Positions 1-9,540 of a stretch of 36,447 nt of DNA are shown here, piece by piece. The translations under genes and the position numbers were made by a program. This DNA is from Lojkania enalia (taxonomy: Eukaryota > Ascomycota > Dothideomycetes > Pleosporales): positions 23,791 to 60,237 of the forward strand of contig ML986826.1 in the NCBI GenBank assembly GCA_010094045.1, read 5' to 3'. Position 1 is the first letter of the stretch, and every line of letters starts with the position of its first letter. Under the pieces are notes generated by a model. The model had not been told where the DNA came from and ran no database searches. It saw only the letters and a list, made by a program, of their open reading frames with translations.

Positions 1-118
1 AGTAGTATATTATACTATATTATAGACTATAGTAGTATATTATAAAATAGACTAGAGTAGTTATTAGATTCTAGGTAGTATACTATAGTATTTTATAGTA
101 TATTATAATACGTTAAAT
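1..118. repeat. AT-rich left flank with hAT-terminus-like repeats
   Basis: Bases 1-71 are TA-rich and repeat the GTAGTATATTATA-type motif of the adjacent hAT terminus. From 72 the hAT terminal inverted repeat reads TAGGTAGTATACTATAG. Bases 1-118 have no counterpart at the outer end of the right palindrome arm, where homology stops near 23,645, so the two arms are not equally long. No gene is seen. Confidence 0.5.
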
Positions 119-309
119 AATAGTAATTAACTATACTTTATAGTATTTTCTAAACTATAGTATTCTATAATATACTATAGTAGACTTCTATATACTACTA
201 AAAGTATAGTATTAGTATACTATTTAGTAATAAAATCTATTATCTCTAAAAATAAATACTTAATATAATAGTATAATATACTACTATTTTACTAGGGTTT
301 TATATATAT

Positions 310-310
<1 letters not shown>

Positions 311-343
<33 letters not shown>
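311..343 (+). repeat. (AGT)11 microsatellite
   Basis: Eleven uninterrupted AGT triplets lie in the left hAT arm. The matching place in the right arm, just outside pogo-1 at about 23,432-23,450, has only about five ACT triplets. The tract therefore changed length after the arms were duplicated. Confidence 0.9.
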
Positions 344-379
344 TTACAAATATAATTTATAGCTAGATACTCTCAATTA

Positions 380-1101
380 TTAACCCTAACTCCTTATATA
401 CCCATAATATTATAATATTTCTACTATTCTTTATTATAGCGTTTTATTATAGTTATATTAATACTAATATAAATCTAGTATTTTATAATCGACGCTCTAT
501 TAATTTCCTATTAAGGTTTCTAAGAAACTTATCAGCTAATTATATCTCCGCGGATAGGAGATAAAGAAGATAGATAGGGCGTAATAGAGCTTATTAATAT
601 ATAGATAGTATAGTAGGAATTAATACTATAAGTTTAAGACCCTTTAAATATACTTAATAAACTAAAGTAGAATTTAGCTACTTATTATAGTAAGATCTAA
701 AGATAATTTAGGGAAGCTATATAATTTCTAGATAGTTGTCTATTTATATTCTATTACTATTATAGCCTTTAACTTATATATTTAAATAAGAATTATAATA
801 GTATAAAGTATCTAACAAATTATTTTAGATTCTAGGCCTATCTAAGAACTCTAGCTCCTAAGTATAATAGGTTCTATATACTTATAGCTAGGCCTCCTAA
901 TAATAAAAATCTAATTATACTACTATACTCTACTAGTATATTCGAGTATAAACTAGTCTATATTATTATTAATAATAACTAGTCTTTTTAAATAGTAGAT
1001 TACCCGTTCTTTTAATAATTTATTTAATTCTTCTAACTAGGTACTATATTAATTAGCTAATTTAGTTTTATAGGGCTATTCGAGTATAAGATTATAATAG
1101 C
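380..1101 (+). pseudogene. hAT transposase, N-terminal part (RIP-degraded)
   Basis: Upstream half of the hAT transposase frame of the left copy, on the plus strand, interrupted at 1,102-1,106 by retroelement C2 and resuming at 15,202. Long stretches read in frame if TAG and TAA are taken as former Gln codons, but no diagnostic N-terminal motif (BED finger) can be named with confidence. The assignment rests on continuity with the C-terminal hAT domain at 16,600-16,830 and on the inverted copy in the right arm (about 20,838-21,572). The start is not definable because ATG codons are almost absent. Confidence 0.5.
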
Positions 1102-1106
1102 TTAGT
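1102..1106. other. Target-site duplication TTAGT of C2 (left)
   Basis: TTAGT lies directly outside the left C2 LTR and again directly outside the right LTR at 15,197-15,201. The uninterrupted site in the right hAT arm, near 20,815-20,835, contains the sequence once (reverse strand AGCTTAGTTCTCTC), which proves the insertion point. Confidence 0.9.
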
Positions 1107-1473
1107 TATAACAGCCTCTAATTAACTAGGTGTAGGATAGGGTAATAACTAAGAGTAATTACGTACTATAAGGGATTATTCTTATAGACTTATAATAGAA
1201 GTACGTAAGTAGAGTATATAAAAAATATTTAAATTGATTATAAAGAGCTATAAAAGTTAGAGTTATAAGATTGTTAAATATAATTTAGTTCTCTTATTAT
1301 TTCTTCCTATTTAGTTATTTAGTTAACTAAGCAACTAAATATACTTAATTATTTAGTTAACTAAGCTGCTAAATATATTATATATCTTATATTAGCCTTA
1401 TTCTTCTAACTATATAGAGTCTTAGATCTCGATTAAGTCTAGTATAGGGATTCCTATAAGAATATCTATAATA
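1107..1473 (-). repeat. C2 3' LTR
   Basis: Direct repeat of 14,830-15,196 with the same 367-bp length. Shared blocks include ATAACAGCCTCTAATTA and the paired GTTAACTAAGCAACTAA / GTTAACTAAGCTGCTAA motifs. Differences between the two copies are mostly transitions, for example AGGTGTAGG against AGGTATAGG. The orientation is fixed as minus by the polypurine tract at 1,474-1,490. Related LTRs occur at 26,466-26,810 and 27,399-27,572. Confidence 0.9.
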
Positions 1474-1490
1474 CTATCTTCCCCCTCTAA
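1474..1490 (-). other. C2 polypurine tract
   Basis: The minus strand reads TTAGAGGGGGAAGATAG, ending at the first base of the 3' LTR (TATTATAG...). The same arrangement, TTTAGAAAGGGGGAATAG then TATTATAA..., occurs at 26,448-26,466. A polypurine tract primes plus-strand DNA synthesis and always abuts the 3' LTR, so it sets the orientation of C2. Confidence 0.8.
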
Positions 1491-1901
1491 ACTCTTAGCA
1501 TAAGAGTTTTCCTATTCTAAACTAGTATATAGTAGAGTTAATACGCTATTTTTGCTAAGACTATATATATTCCTAATACCTCTCCTTTACTATTTAACTT
1601 TAGGTAGATACTATTATACTAATCGTATAGACTATTTAGGCGAGACTATTATACCTTATTTCTAGTATTTCTATAAGAGGTTAACTTATAAAATAGATAA
1701 AAAAGAAACACCTAAAAAGTTATATTATTTAGAATACTTTTATACTAGTATATACTTATTATATAATACGGATTATAATACTTAGATTACTTATATATTA
1801 TAATCTTATACTACTAGTTCGTTCCTAATTCTTTCTAGTAGTAAAGTAGGATACTAAAGTTGCGAAACTAGAGGAGGAGATTTATCTAGCCTAAGAAGAG
1901 T
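1491..1901 (-). mobile_element. C2 3' tail, distal piece
   Basis: Non-coding or degraded 3' tail of C2 between its polypurine tract and the C1 insertion. Bases about 1,583-1,885 are homologous to the uninterrupted fragment at 17,453-17,808. There this sequence runs almost directly into the C2 3' end (17,815-18,120, homologous to 9,289-9,600), which confirms that 1,901 and 9,263 were once adjacent. No confident reading frame is identified. Confidence 0.75.
1897..1901. other. Target-site duplication AGAGT of C1 (left)
   Basis: AGAGT precedes the C1 5' LTR and recurs at 9,258-9,262 after the 3' LTR. Five bases is the usual duplication length for Ty3/gypsy integrases. Confidence 0.85.
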
Positions 1902-2447
1902 TAGATATTATAAATATAGAACGCTAAGAGGCACCGCCTCTTTAGTTAGGGCTTAATCTAATATTAGCTACTAAGTAAGCTATCTTAGACGAGGGGTAAT
2001 AAGGTAATAATAGGTAGAAGTATATTAGGGACTAGTTATTAGACAGTAAGTAGTAGGACTATAGAAACTGGGGAGATAATTGGTTAGATAATAAAGTATA
2101 GTACAATCTATATATATAATAATAGTAGAAGTATTAAATATAGTAGGTTAGACCTAATAGACCTAATAGACCTAATAAGCTAGGCTTAGCGGTCTTAGAC
2201 CTAGATATATAAGGTAAGGAATTTTCTTAGTAGATTAGGTCCTATATAGTTATTCTCGCAGATTTATCTTATTACTCTATTAGACTTCTAAATATACTTA
2301 TTATATTTAAAGAACCGGCGGACCTAATACTCTCTCTTTACTAAAGCTACTACCTCTAACCAACCTAATATAAATAAAGCCCTAGCGCATATACGACTGT
2401 AATAGTAGTTATTATATATACTAGTAGTATATAGGTTAGTAATATAA
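1902..2447 (+). repeat. C1 5' LTR
   Basis: Direct repeat of 8,713-9,257. Both begin TAGATATTATAAATATAGAACG (a former TG start, with G now A) and match to TTAGTAATAT at the end; the exact last base or two are blurred by mutation. Unusually, the plus strand reads like protein throughout, with stops only where Gln or Trp codons would be, and includes a short tandem repeat at 2,150-2,176. The gag ATG follows 39 bases later. Confidence 0.85.
2150..2176 (+). repeat. 9-bp tandem repeat (AGACCTAAT)x3
   Basis: Three copies of AGACCTAAT sit in the C1 5' LTR, with matching copies in the 3' LTR at about 8,961-8,987, where C-to-T changes give AGATCTAAT. In the open plus-strand frame the unit reads Arg-Pro-Asn. 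Confidence 0.85.
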
Positions 2448-2485
2448 TAACTACTTAACGTTAAGAGAATAGGAACTATTTAAAG

Positions 2486-3430
2486 ATGTCTACCGTATCG
2501 TAAAGTTAAGTTATAATAACCTAAAGGCTATAAGCTCTAGAAGAAGCTATAGTATAGAAAGTATAGAAATAAGAGACCTGTATTATATAGATATAATATA
2601 AGCTAGCTATAGCTAGAACCGACCTAGCTAAAGCTAAATAACAAGTATAAGCTAAAATAGCTTTACTAAGAAAGTTTAATAGTAAGAAGAAATATATTAA
2701 CTCTTTTCTTATATTAATAAAGCTGTACTTTAGGTTTAATAGTATAATCTTCTTCCTAGATAAGAATAAGATCTTAGCTACAATAATAAATATAGAAGAA
2801 ATACTACTAATATAGGCCGAACTATTTATAGTAGATTGGCTGGAGAATAGAGGTAATATAAAGAAGACTAGAGAATCTATAGACGAACTTTTTAAGAGCT
2901 AGGAAGGATTTAAAAATAAGATTCGAAATATCTTCGAAGAAGTAGATATAAAATAGAAAGTATAAAGGAAGCTATTAAAGCTAACCTAGACTAAGAGGGT
3001 AATAGATTATACTATAGAATTCTAGAGACTTAGCGCTAGACTAGGATGGAACGATAGCATATTAGTAGAAATCTTCTATAAAGGTCTTAAGGATAAGGTT
3101 AAAGACGACCTAGCTAGAGAAGAAAGGCTAATAGAACTATTAGAAATAATCGAATTAGTAGTTAGAATTAACAACCGTTAGCACGAGCGAGAGATAAAGA
3201 AAAGATTTTAGCTGTAGATATTTATGCTAGTAAAAAAGGAAAGTAAGATAGCGCTATAGGATAGTAATCTAATAGTCCTTAGAAAAGTTGAAAAGGATAA
3301 GAGAAAGAACCACCAACGATTAAGGATAAGCAATCTTAAGAAAGAAAGGCTTAAGAAGGGAGCGTATCTCCTATATAGATAAAAAGGGTACTATATAAAA
3401 GAATATCTAAATAGGAAAAAAGAAGCTAGA
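2486..3430 (+). pseudogene. gag: C1 gag polyprotein remnant
   Basis: Structural protein of the C1 virus-like particle. The start is a rare surviving ATG at 2,486 (MSTVS...), 39 bases after the LTR. An N-terminal Gln/Lys-rich coiled segment is followed by a retrotransposon gag (capsid) domain at about 2,660-3,130, including the readable blocks KFNSKKKYINSFLI and LSARLGWNDSILVEIFYKGL. A zinc knuckle follows at 3,362-3,408, where all four C-x2-C-x4-H-x4-C ligands now read Tyr (YLLYR*KGYYIKEY). Stops are TAG or TAA at expected Gln or Trp positions, so the frame is intact in register but dead. Confidence 0.88.
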
Positions 3431-4659
3431 ATAATAACTATATAACCTACTAATAGATACTAATAACTAATATAGTACTAGATATAGTATATAAATAATA
3501 GATGTAGAACGTATTATTTAGTAAAAGAAGAGAGTAATTATTAGCTACAACTAAGAAGGGTAGTAGTAGTTATTAGATATATAGAATATCTACTAAGAGT
3601 ACTAAAACTTAATAGTACAACAATTCTAGAAAGAATAAAGTAAAAGAAGTACTAGATCTATAATAAAATATACTAGATAAAGTTATACCCTTAAAAATAC
3701 TAGAATATCTTATTCAAGGAAGTAACGTTCTAAGATAGCTAGAACGTATTAGAAGCTATAGTAAAATTAGTAGGAAAGGTTATAAATAAAGAAATATTTA
3801 AGTATATATAAGAGATATATTAAAACTACTCTATAGAGCTGGCGAAAGATAAGAAAGGGAAATATATACTACCCTATAAGAACAGCTGCGAAAAAGATTA
3901 GGCCAGCTATTATTAAGATAATTGCTGGACATATAAAAGTATTAAAATAAAGCTAGAAGTATAGCCGAGAATAGATATATAATTATTATTAAGAATCTTA
4001 CTATCTTAAGATAAAATAGAAGATTATGTAGAAAACAAGTACTATTAGATTTATAGAAGTCTAATTTACCTTAGAATAGAGTATCTATACTAGTTTAGTA
4101 AAATCGTTATAGAAGCTAAAGAGCCGAAGAAAGTAGTCTTAGAGGTAAGGGAGATGTAAGGAGATATTAGAAGATAACTTAACATTACAGCTCGTAAAAT
4201 AACGGGAGTAAATATATCTAAAAAGGAAGAACGTTCTAAAAATAATATATATTTAGAGGAATATAAAATACTAAATTGAAAATAATATATAGTTAGATAC
4301 TAGTACTACTAAAATATATTTAAGGTACTTAGATAGTAAAGATTAAATAAAAACTATTAACTAATCGAATAGTAATAGTATTTCTTAAGATGGAAGTATA
4401 AGATATATAATAAGTAAGTAAAGGCCACTTACGTTTAAAAACTATAGATAAGGTGTAGTATAGATAGATATCTACTATATAGAGGAGAAAAAGAGAAGGT
4501 AAGATTCTTCCCACCTTAGTTAAAAAACTAAGCAGCCTCTAAGGCGATAGTTATATTAAAAAACCGGGTAGGAAAGCTGTTAGAAGGGTTACTAGTATAA
4601 TACTTTTATATATAGTACTCCGAGTAGAGTTTAATAGGAGGAAGCTTAGAATACTACTT
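3431..4659 (+). pseudogene. C1 gag-pol linker region
   Basis: About 1.2 kb between the zinc knuckle and the protease. The plus strand still reads as coding for much of its length, for example AKEPKKVVLEVREM near 4,120-4,160, with Gln-type stops. A segment near 3,890-3,935 reads NSCEKD*ASYY*DNCW and keeps two Cys codons, but I cannot assign it to a known zinc-finger type. The linker is longer than is common between gag and protease. Function unknown; it is probably a gag C-terminal or protease N-terminal extension. Confidence 0.5.
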
Positions 4660-7600
4660 AATAGTAGAGCTTTAGACACGTTTATATCAGCGTAATAGGT
4701 TTATAAGAATAATATAGAGTAGAGGGAAAAAATAGTACCTTATACGATATATCTAGCAGACGATAAGCTAATAGACTATAGTAGAGGAATTGTACTAATA
4801 GAAACTAAGAAGTAAACGCTTAATATTATAGGATATACCGATATAAAAAGTATTAATATTATAAACCTAGGAAAATTTAATATATTACTAGGTATAAACT
4901 AGTTAGCTAAATATAATTCTAGAGTAGATTAGTAGTAAGAGATAGTTTATAGGTTATAAAGCCGATCTAAAATAGAACGGGTAGTAGAATAGTATAAAGT
5001 AAGGCGTCTTTCGGGTCTACAGTTAATATAGAGAGTATTAGCAGCTATAATAGTAAGATATCTTAAGAAGATAAAATAAATACTAGGTATCGTCGTAGTT
5101 TAAAAAGTATATAAGGAACTATAGGATAATAATATACTCTAAAAAATCTAAAAGAATTATAGTAAATTTATAGAGCTATATAAAGAAGCGGAAAATAGAG
5201 GGTTATCTAAGTATAAGAAATACGATTAAGCTAGAGTAAAATAGTATTACTAATATTATTCGTACTTAAGAAAAACGGTAAACTAAGGTTATATATAGAC
5301 TATAAACAGCTAAATAATACAACTAAGAAAAATAGATACCTATTACCTAGGATAATAGAACTTATAAGTTAATTATAAGAAGCTAAGTAGTTTATAAAGT
5401 TTAATATAAGAGAGGGATACTACTAAATTTAGATAAAGGAGGGCTACGAATAGAAAACGGTATTTAAAATAAGAGAAGATCTCTTTAAATATCTAGTAAT
5501 ACTATTTAAACTTATAAATATACTAGTAACCTTCTAAGCGGTTATAAATAACATATTAAGGGAATACTTAGATATATTCGTAACAGCGTATCTAGACGAC
5601 GTTCTAGTCTATATAAATAGATTGCTAAGAGAGTATAAAGAATATATTAAGAAAGTATTAGCGAAACTGTAGGAGTATAAGTTATTTATAGCCCTAGAGA
5701 AATACGAGTTTTATAAGATAGGAATAGGATTCCTAAGATTCTAGATATCTAAAGATAGTATTAAGATAGAATAAGAAAAGGTTAAAGCGATACTAAAATA
5801 GCTAGTATCTACTTTAGTTAAATAAATCTAGTCTTTTCTAGACTTCGCGAATTTCTACAGGAAATTTATAAGTAGGTACTCTAGAGTAACAGCACTCTTA
5901 ATAGAGATTACTAAAAAAGAAAAGAAGTTTAAGTAGTAAGAAGCGTAGTAAAAAGCCTTTAAAGAACTAAAAGCTTACTTTACCTTAGTATTAATATTAA
6001 GAATACTAGACCTAGAGAAGTAATTCTAAGTAGAAACTAATGCTTTAGATAAAGTAATAGGCGCTTACTTAAGTTAGTAAGACGAAGATAGAAAGTAGAA
6101 GCTATAAGCCTACTTCTCAAGGAAAATAAAACTAGAAGAACTCAACTATAATATATACAACAAGGAACTGTTAGTAATAGTTAAAGTATTAAGAGAATAG
6201 TAAGTATATCTAGTAGGAACTAAATACCTATTTAAAGTCTAGATAGATTATAAGAACTTTATATACTTTATAATAATAAAGGAACTTATAAAAAGGTAAA
6301 TATAATAGGCGGAATAACTAGCAGACTACAACTTTAAAATAACGCACCAGAAAGGGTGAGAAAATATAGTTATAGACGTACTAAGTTATAGAGCTAACTA
6401 TATAACTAAAGAAAAGTATAAAAGAGATATAATCCTAAGAAAGAAATTAGATAGATCTCTTATATATAACTATCTATAAGTCGCCTAAGTTATAAAACTA
6501 ACTATACTAGAGTAAACCTAGTAATAGATGTTAAGAGATATATAGATAGTAGAATAATATCTAATAAATAGTAATAAAGTAAAAGCAATTAAAAACGCAA
6601 CTTAAAAACAACTATATATATATCTATATATATAAAAGTAGATAATAAAAGAACTACACGAATTACTAGAATAGGAGTACCTAGAAGTAGCGGAAATAGA
6701 GTAAAGGCTAAGGAAGAGCTTTACCCTCACTAATATAAGAAAAGAAGTATAAGATATATTAAACAAGTGTTTAGAATGCGGAAAGAATAAGACTATAAGA
6801 TATAGGCCTTATAAATTCTTATAGCTGTTAGAAGTATCTAAAAGACTATAAGAATAGATTATAATTAACTTTGTAACTAAGTTACCTAAGTTAGTAAAAC
6901 TAGGGTTAAGAAGAAGATATAATATAATTATAAACGTAGTAGATTAGTTAATAAAATATATATACTTTAGACTAGTATTAGAAATAATAATAGTATTTAA
7001 ACTAGCGTATAAGTTATTATATATAGTATTTACGGAGTACGGAGTTCTAAAGTATATTACTTCGGATAGAGATAAGTTGTTTACATCTAAATACTAGTAA
7101 GAATAGATAGAGAAGATAGGAATCTAATAATAGATATTAACTAGCTTCTACCTATAAATAGACGGTTAGATAAAATAAGTTAACTAGAGTTTAGAGACAT
7201 ATCTAAGAATATATATTAATAAATAATAAGATAATTAGGTTGAATTATTACCTATAGTATAGATAGCCTATAATAGAATAACTTAAAGTATAATAAGGAC
7301 TATACTCTTTAAAGCTAACTATAAATAGAAAGCCGTTACGTATTAGAAATAGAACGAGAAAGAATCTCTAGTTCTACTAGTAGACTAGAAAGCTAAAGAA
7401 ATAAAGGAAGTCTATAATTAACTTAGAGAAAAAATTCGGTTAGGAAACCTTAGAATAGTAGAATAGACTAATAAGTTAAGGATTAAGGGACTAACCTTTA
7501 AAAAGGAGGGTAAAGTTTTCCTGTTAACAAAAAACTTAAAGACTAAGAGACCTATAAAAAAGTTGGACTATAAGAGAATAGGACTATTTCTAATTAAAGA

Positions 7601-7735
7601 GAAGGTTAGACCTATAAATTTTAAACTAAGGCTACTAGAAAATATAAAGATATACCTAGTATTTTATAAATTAAGACTAGAACTAGCGCTAGATAATATA
7701 CTACTATAAAAGACTATTAATATAGAACTAGAATA
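4660..7735 (+). pseudogene. pol: C1 pol polyprotein remnant (PR-RT-RNaseH-IN)
   Basis: Order is protease, reverse transcriptase, RNase H, integrase, as in Ty3/gypsy. Protease (4,660-4,945): NSRALDTFIS replaces the DSGA-type active site, and a late GIN*LAKYN block is visible. RT (5,230-5,640): [16 protein letters not shown], then [11 protein letters not shown] at 5,587-5,617 with both catalytic Asp kept. RNase H (6,010-6,260): VETNALDKVIGAYLS and AYFSRKIKLEELNYNIYNKE; the expected Asp of the first motif is Asn. Integrase: zinc site with KCLECGK at about 6,765-6,785; core VVD*L.KY near 6,940 and TSDRDKLFTS near 7,055-7,085; the final Glu of the GQTE-like motif reads Lys. Stops are all TAG or TAA. 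Confidence 0.92.
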
Positions 7736-7860
7736 GGAATATAAAGTAGAATATATACTAGTAAGAAAGCGGTTCGGATGTTAGTAGAAATATCTAGTAA
7801 AGTAGGAAAGATACCTACTAGAAGAAAGTTTATAGGAACTAGTACAGAACCTTACCAACT
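7735..7860 (+). pseudogene. C1 integrase C-terminal chromodomain
   Basis: The frame reads EYKVEYILVRKRFG, then W.YLVK*ERYL, EES..ELVQNLTN, matching the chromodomain pattern (VE.IL..R...YLVKW.GY...STWE...NL). This defines C1 as a chromovirus. In chromoviruses this domain binds modified histone tails and steers integration into heterochromatin, in line with the nesting seen here. Two Trp positions are now TAG, so the methyl-lysine cage is lost. A homologous truncated copy begins at 26,811. Confidence 0.88.
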
Positions 7861-7899
7861 ATACTATAAAGCTAAAGGAGTTTTACTAGAAGGCTAGAA

Positions 7900-8437
7900 T
7901 AATAGGTTATTAAGAAGAGCCTAGTTAAGAAGTAATAGTAGTAGTAATATAGAAGGAGCCTCTTATACAGAACTCAGAGTAATAGTAGAAAGTACTTTAG
8001 ACCTAGTAGACCTCCTCTCCTCTTCCTCTAACCTCTCTTACTCTTCTATTAACTTTACCTCTCGTTTTCTAAGATTTAGACTATACTCCTCTAGAGAACA
8101 AACATATTTCTTAATATATTTTAGATAAGAAAGAGCTATCTAATAGTAACGCGCAGATTCCTTAAGATAATAAATCTCCTCTTTTTTAGCCGCTATAAAA
8201 TCTTAATAGATAGAAGTAGACTCCTTATAGGCTTTTAATATACTTGCTAGAAAATAGTAAAAAGTACCCTCGGTTAGAAAAAGATTATAGAATAGACTCT
8301 AAAAAAGATATTCCCTATATATAGAAGAAAGAATAGTATTACTATAGTAGTTACGGTTCGCAGACTAATAGTTTAAATAATAGTAAGACAAATCTATTAT
8401 AATACCTAGAAAAAGAACTAAGCAGCTAATATAATAG
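7900..8437 (-). pseudogene. C1 antisense frame, coiled-coil protein remnant
   Basis: On the minus strand between the chromodomain and the C1 3' end, a frame of about 175 codons can be read with a few Gln/Trp-type stops. Blocks include YYFLASILKAYKESTSIY, AAKKEEIYYLKESARYY, LKYIKKYVCSLEEYSLN and LRKREVKLIEE followed by Glu/Arg-rich repeats, then a Leu run (SILLLLLLN) near the end. Charged heptad-like stretches suggest a coiled coil. The same antisense frame is recognisable in the second copy (26,870-27,390). No family is recognised, so the function is unknown. The plus strand is also partly open here, so the coding strand is an inference. Confidence 0.5.
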
Positions 8438-8712
8438 TTATAAGTAGAAGTATTTTCGCGTTAAACCTTTAGTATAATAGAAGAGGAAAAGAAAGAAGAA
8501 CAGGGCTATACTCGCAAGCTAAGTAGGACCTACTAGAATATATAAAGTACTAACCCTAAAACGGAAAAATATAGATATAGTACTATAGTATACTTATATA
8601 AAATATATTAGAAGCTAGAATAAGCTACTAGAAATAGTAGAGTACTATACCTAAATAGAATAGGTAAAGTAATAGATTATAGAGCTTTAGGATAAACCTA
8701 TAAAGAGAGAAG
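8438..8712 (+). other. C1 3' region with basic coding-like frame and polypurine tract
   Basis: On the plus strand a frame with only Gln/Trp-type stops reads about KRKRKKNRAILAS, then VGPTRIYKVLTLKRKN, then a Glu/Gln-rich helix-like segment. It continues in the same frame into the 3' LTR (VDIINIER). The KRKRKK block resembles a nuclear localisation signal. The purine run AAAGAGAGAAG at about 8,702-8,712 abuts the 3' LTR and fits the C1 polypurine tract. I do not recognise the protein. Confidence 0.5.
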
Positions 8713-9257
8713 TAGATATTATAAATATAGAACGCTAAGAGGTACTACCTCTTTAACTAAAGCTTAATCTAATATTAGCTACTAAGTAAACTAACTTAGA
8801 CGAGGGTTAATAAGATAATAATAGGTAGAAGTATGTTAGGGACTAGTTATTAGATAGTAAGTAGTAGAACTGCGGAAACTAGGGAGATAATTAATTAGAT
8901 AATAAAGTATAGTATAACTTATATATATAATAATAGTAGAAGTATTAGATATAATAGGTTAGACCTAATAGATCTAATAGATCTAATAAGCTAAACTTAG
9001 CAGTCTTAGACTTAAATATATAAGGTAAGAGATTTTCTTAGTAGATTAAGTCCTATATAATTATTCTTATAGATTTATCTTATTACTCTATTAGACTTCT
9101 AAATATACTTATTATATTCGAAGAACCAGCGAACCTAATACTCTCTCTTTACTAAAGCTACTACCTTTAACTAATCTAACGTAAATAAGACCCTAGTATA
9201 TATATAACTACAACAGTAGTTGTTATATATACTAGTAGTATATAGATTAGTAATATT
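8713..9257 (+). repeat. C1 3' LTR
   Basis: Direct repeat of 1,902-2,447, starting TAGATATTATAAATATAG. Differences are mostly RIP-type, for example GGCACCGCC against GGTACTACC and GACCTAAT against GATCTAAT. It is followed at 9,258-9,262 by the AGAGT target duplication. Confidence 0.87.
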
Positions 9258-9262
9258 AGAGT
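9258..9262. other. Target-site duplication AGAGT of C1 (right)
   Basis: Partner of 1,897-1,901. Joining the two flanks restores the C2 tail, as checked against the C2 fragment at 17,453-18,120. Confidence 0.85.
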
Positions 9263-9540
9263 AACTTCTTAATAAGGTAGTAGTAGTTTATATAAAGATT
9301 TAGCATTTTTATAAGATTTGTAAATAAGTAAAATATAAGTAGGCGGAGGGTTATAAATATACGTAGGAGTAGCTTAAGGAAGAGAAAGAGGCGAATCGCA
9401 AGGCGAGCCTTCTTCTTAAAGTAGAGTTACCTCTTATAATATAGCTAATATCGTTTAATCCTACTATTCTATCTCTAGATTTTCTTTATAAGTTTAGGTT
9501 TTATAATATACCTATAATATTATAGGGCTAAGGTTTTCTT
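9263..9540 (-). mobile_element. C2 3' tail, proximal piece
   Basis: Minus-strand sequence downstream of the C2 chromodomain. Bases 9,283-9,600 are homologous to 17,809-18,120, with shared blocks such as TAGTAGTAGTTTA at the left end and TTATAGGGCTAAGGTTTT against TTATAGAGTTAAGGTTTT. It continues across the C1 insertion at 1,901. No confident coding sequence. Confidence 0.75.

Larger units (their letters stand above)
119..1106. repeat. Left palindrome arm, outer segment
   Basis: Reads as the reverse complement of 20,830-21,574 plus 23,424-23,645 in the right arm. Anchors: the AACCCTAACTCC stretch near 380 against GGAGTTAGGGTT near 21,534; the CTCCTATCCGTAG region near 21,370 against its partner near 550; and AATTAACTATACTTTATAGTAT near 127 against ATACTATAAAGTATAGTTAATT near 23,617. 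Differences are mostly C/T and G/A changes, as expected if both arms were mutated independently by RIP. The right arm holds the pogo-1 insertion within this segment. Confidence 0.85.
1902..9257 (+). mobile_element. Ty3/gypsy chromovirus C1, nested in C2
   Basis: Plus-strand LTR retrotransposon of about 7.36 kb. Order: 5' LTR 1,902-2,447; gag from ATG at 2,486 with a zinc knuckle at 3,362-3,408; protease 4,660-4,945; reverse transcriptase 5,230-5,640; RNase H 6,010-6,260; integrase 6,650-7,250; chromodomain 7,735-7,855; an antisense coiled-coil frame 8,437-7,900; polypurine tract 8,701-8,712; 3' LTR 8,713-9,257. The target duplication is AGAGT. RIP stops occur throughout, but this is the best-preserved retroelement in the window, and its YLDD reverse transcriptase motif survives. 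Confidence 0.92.

Noticed and set aside
4329..4514. A 61-codon ATG-started frame on the minus strand (MGRILPSLF...)
   Set aside because: It lies antisense to the C1 gag-pol linker, which reads on the plus strand. Its Ile/Tyr/Leu-rich composition is what AT-rich antisense DNA gives by chance. No second copy or motif supports it.
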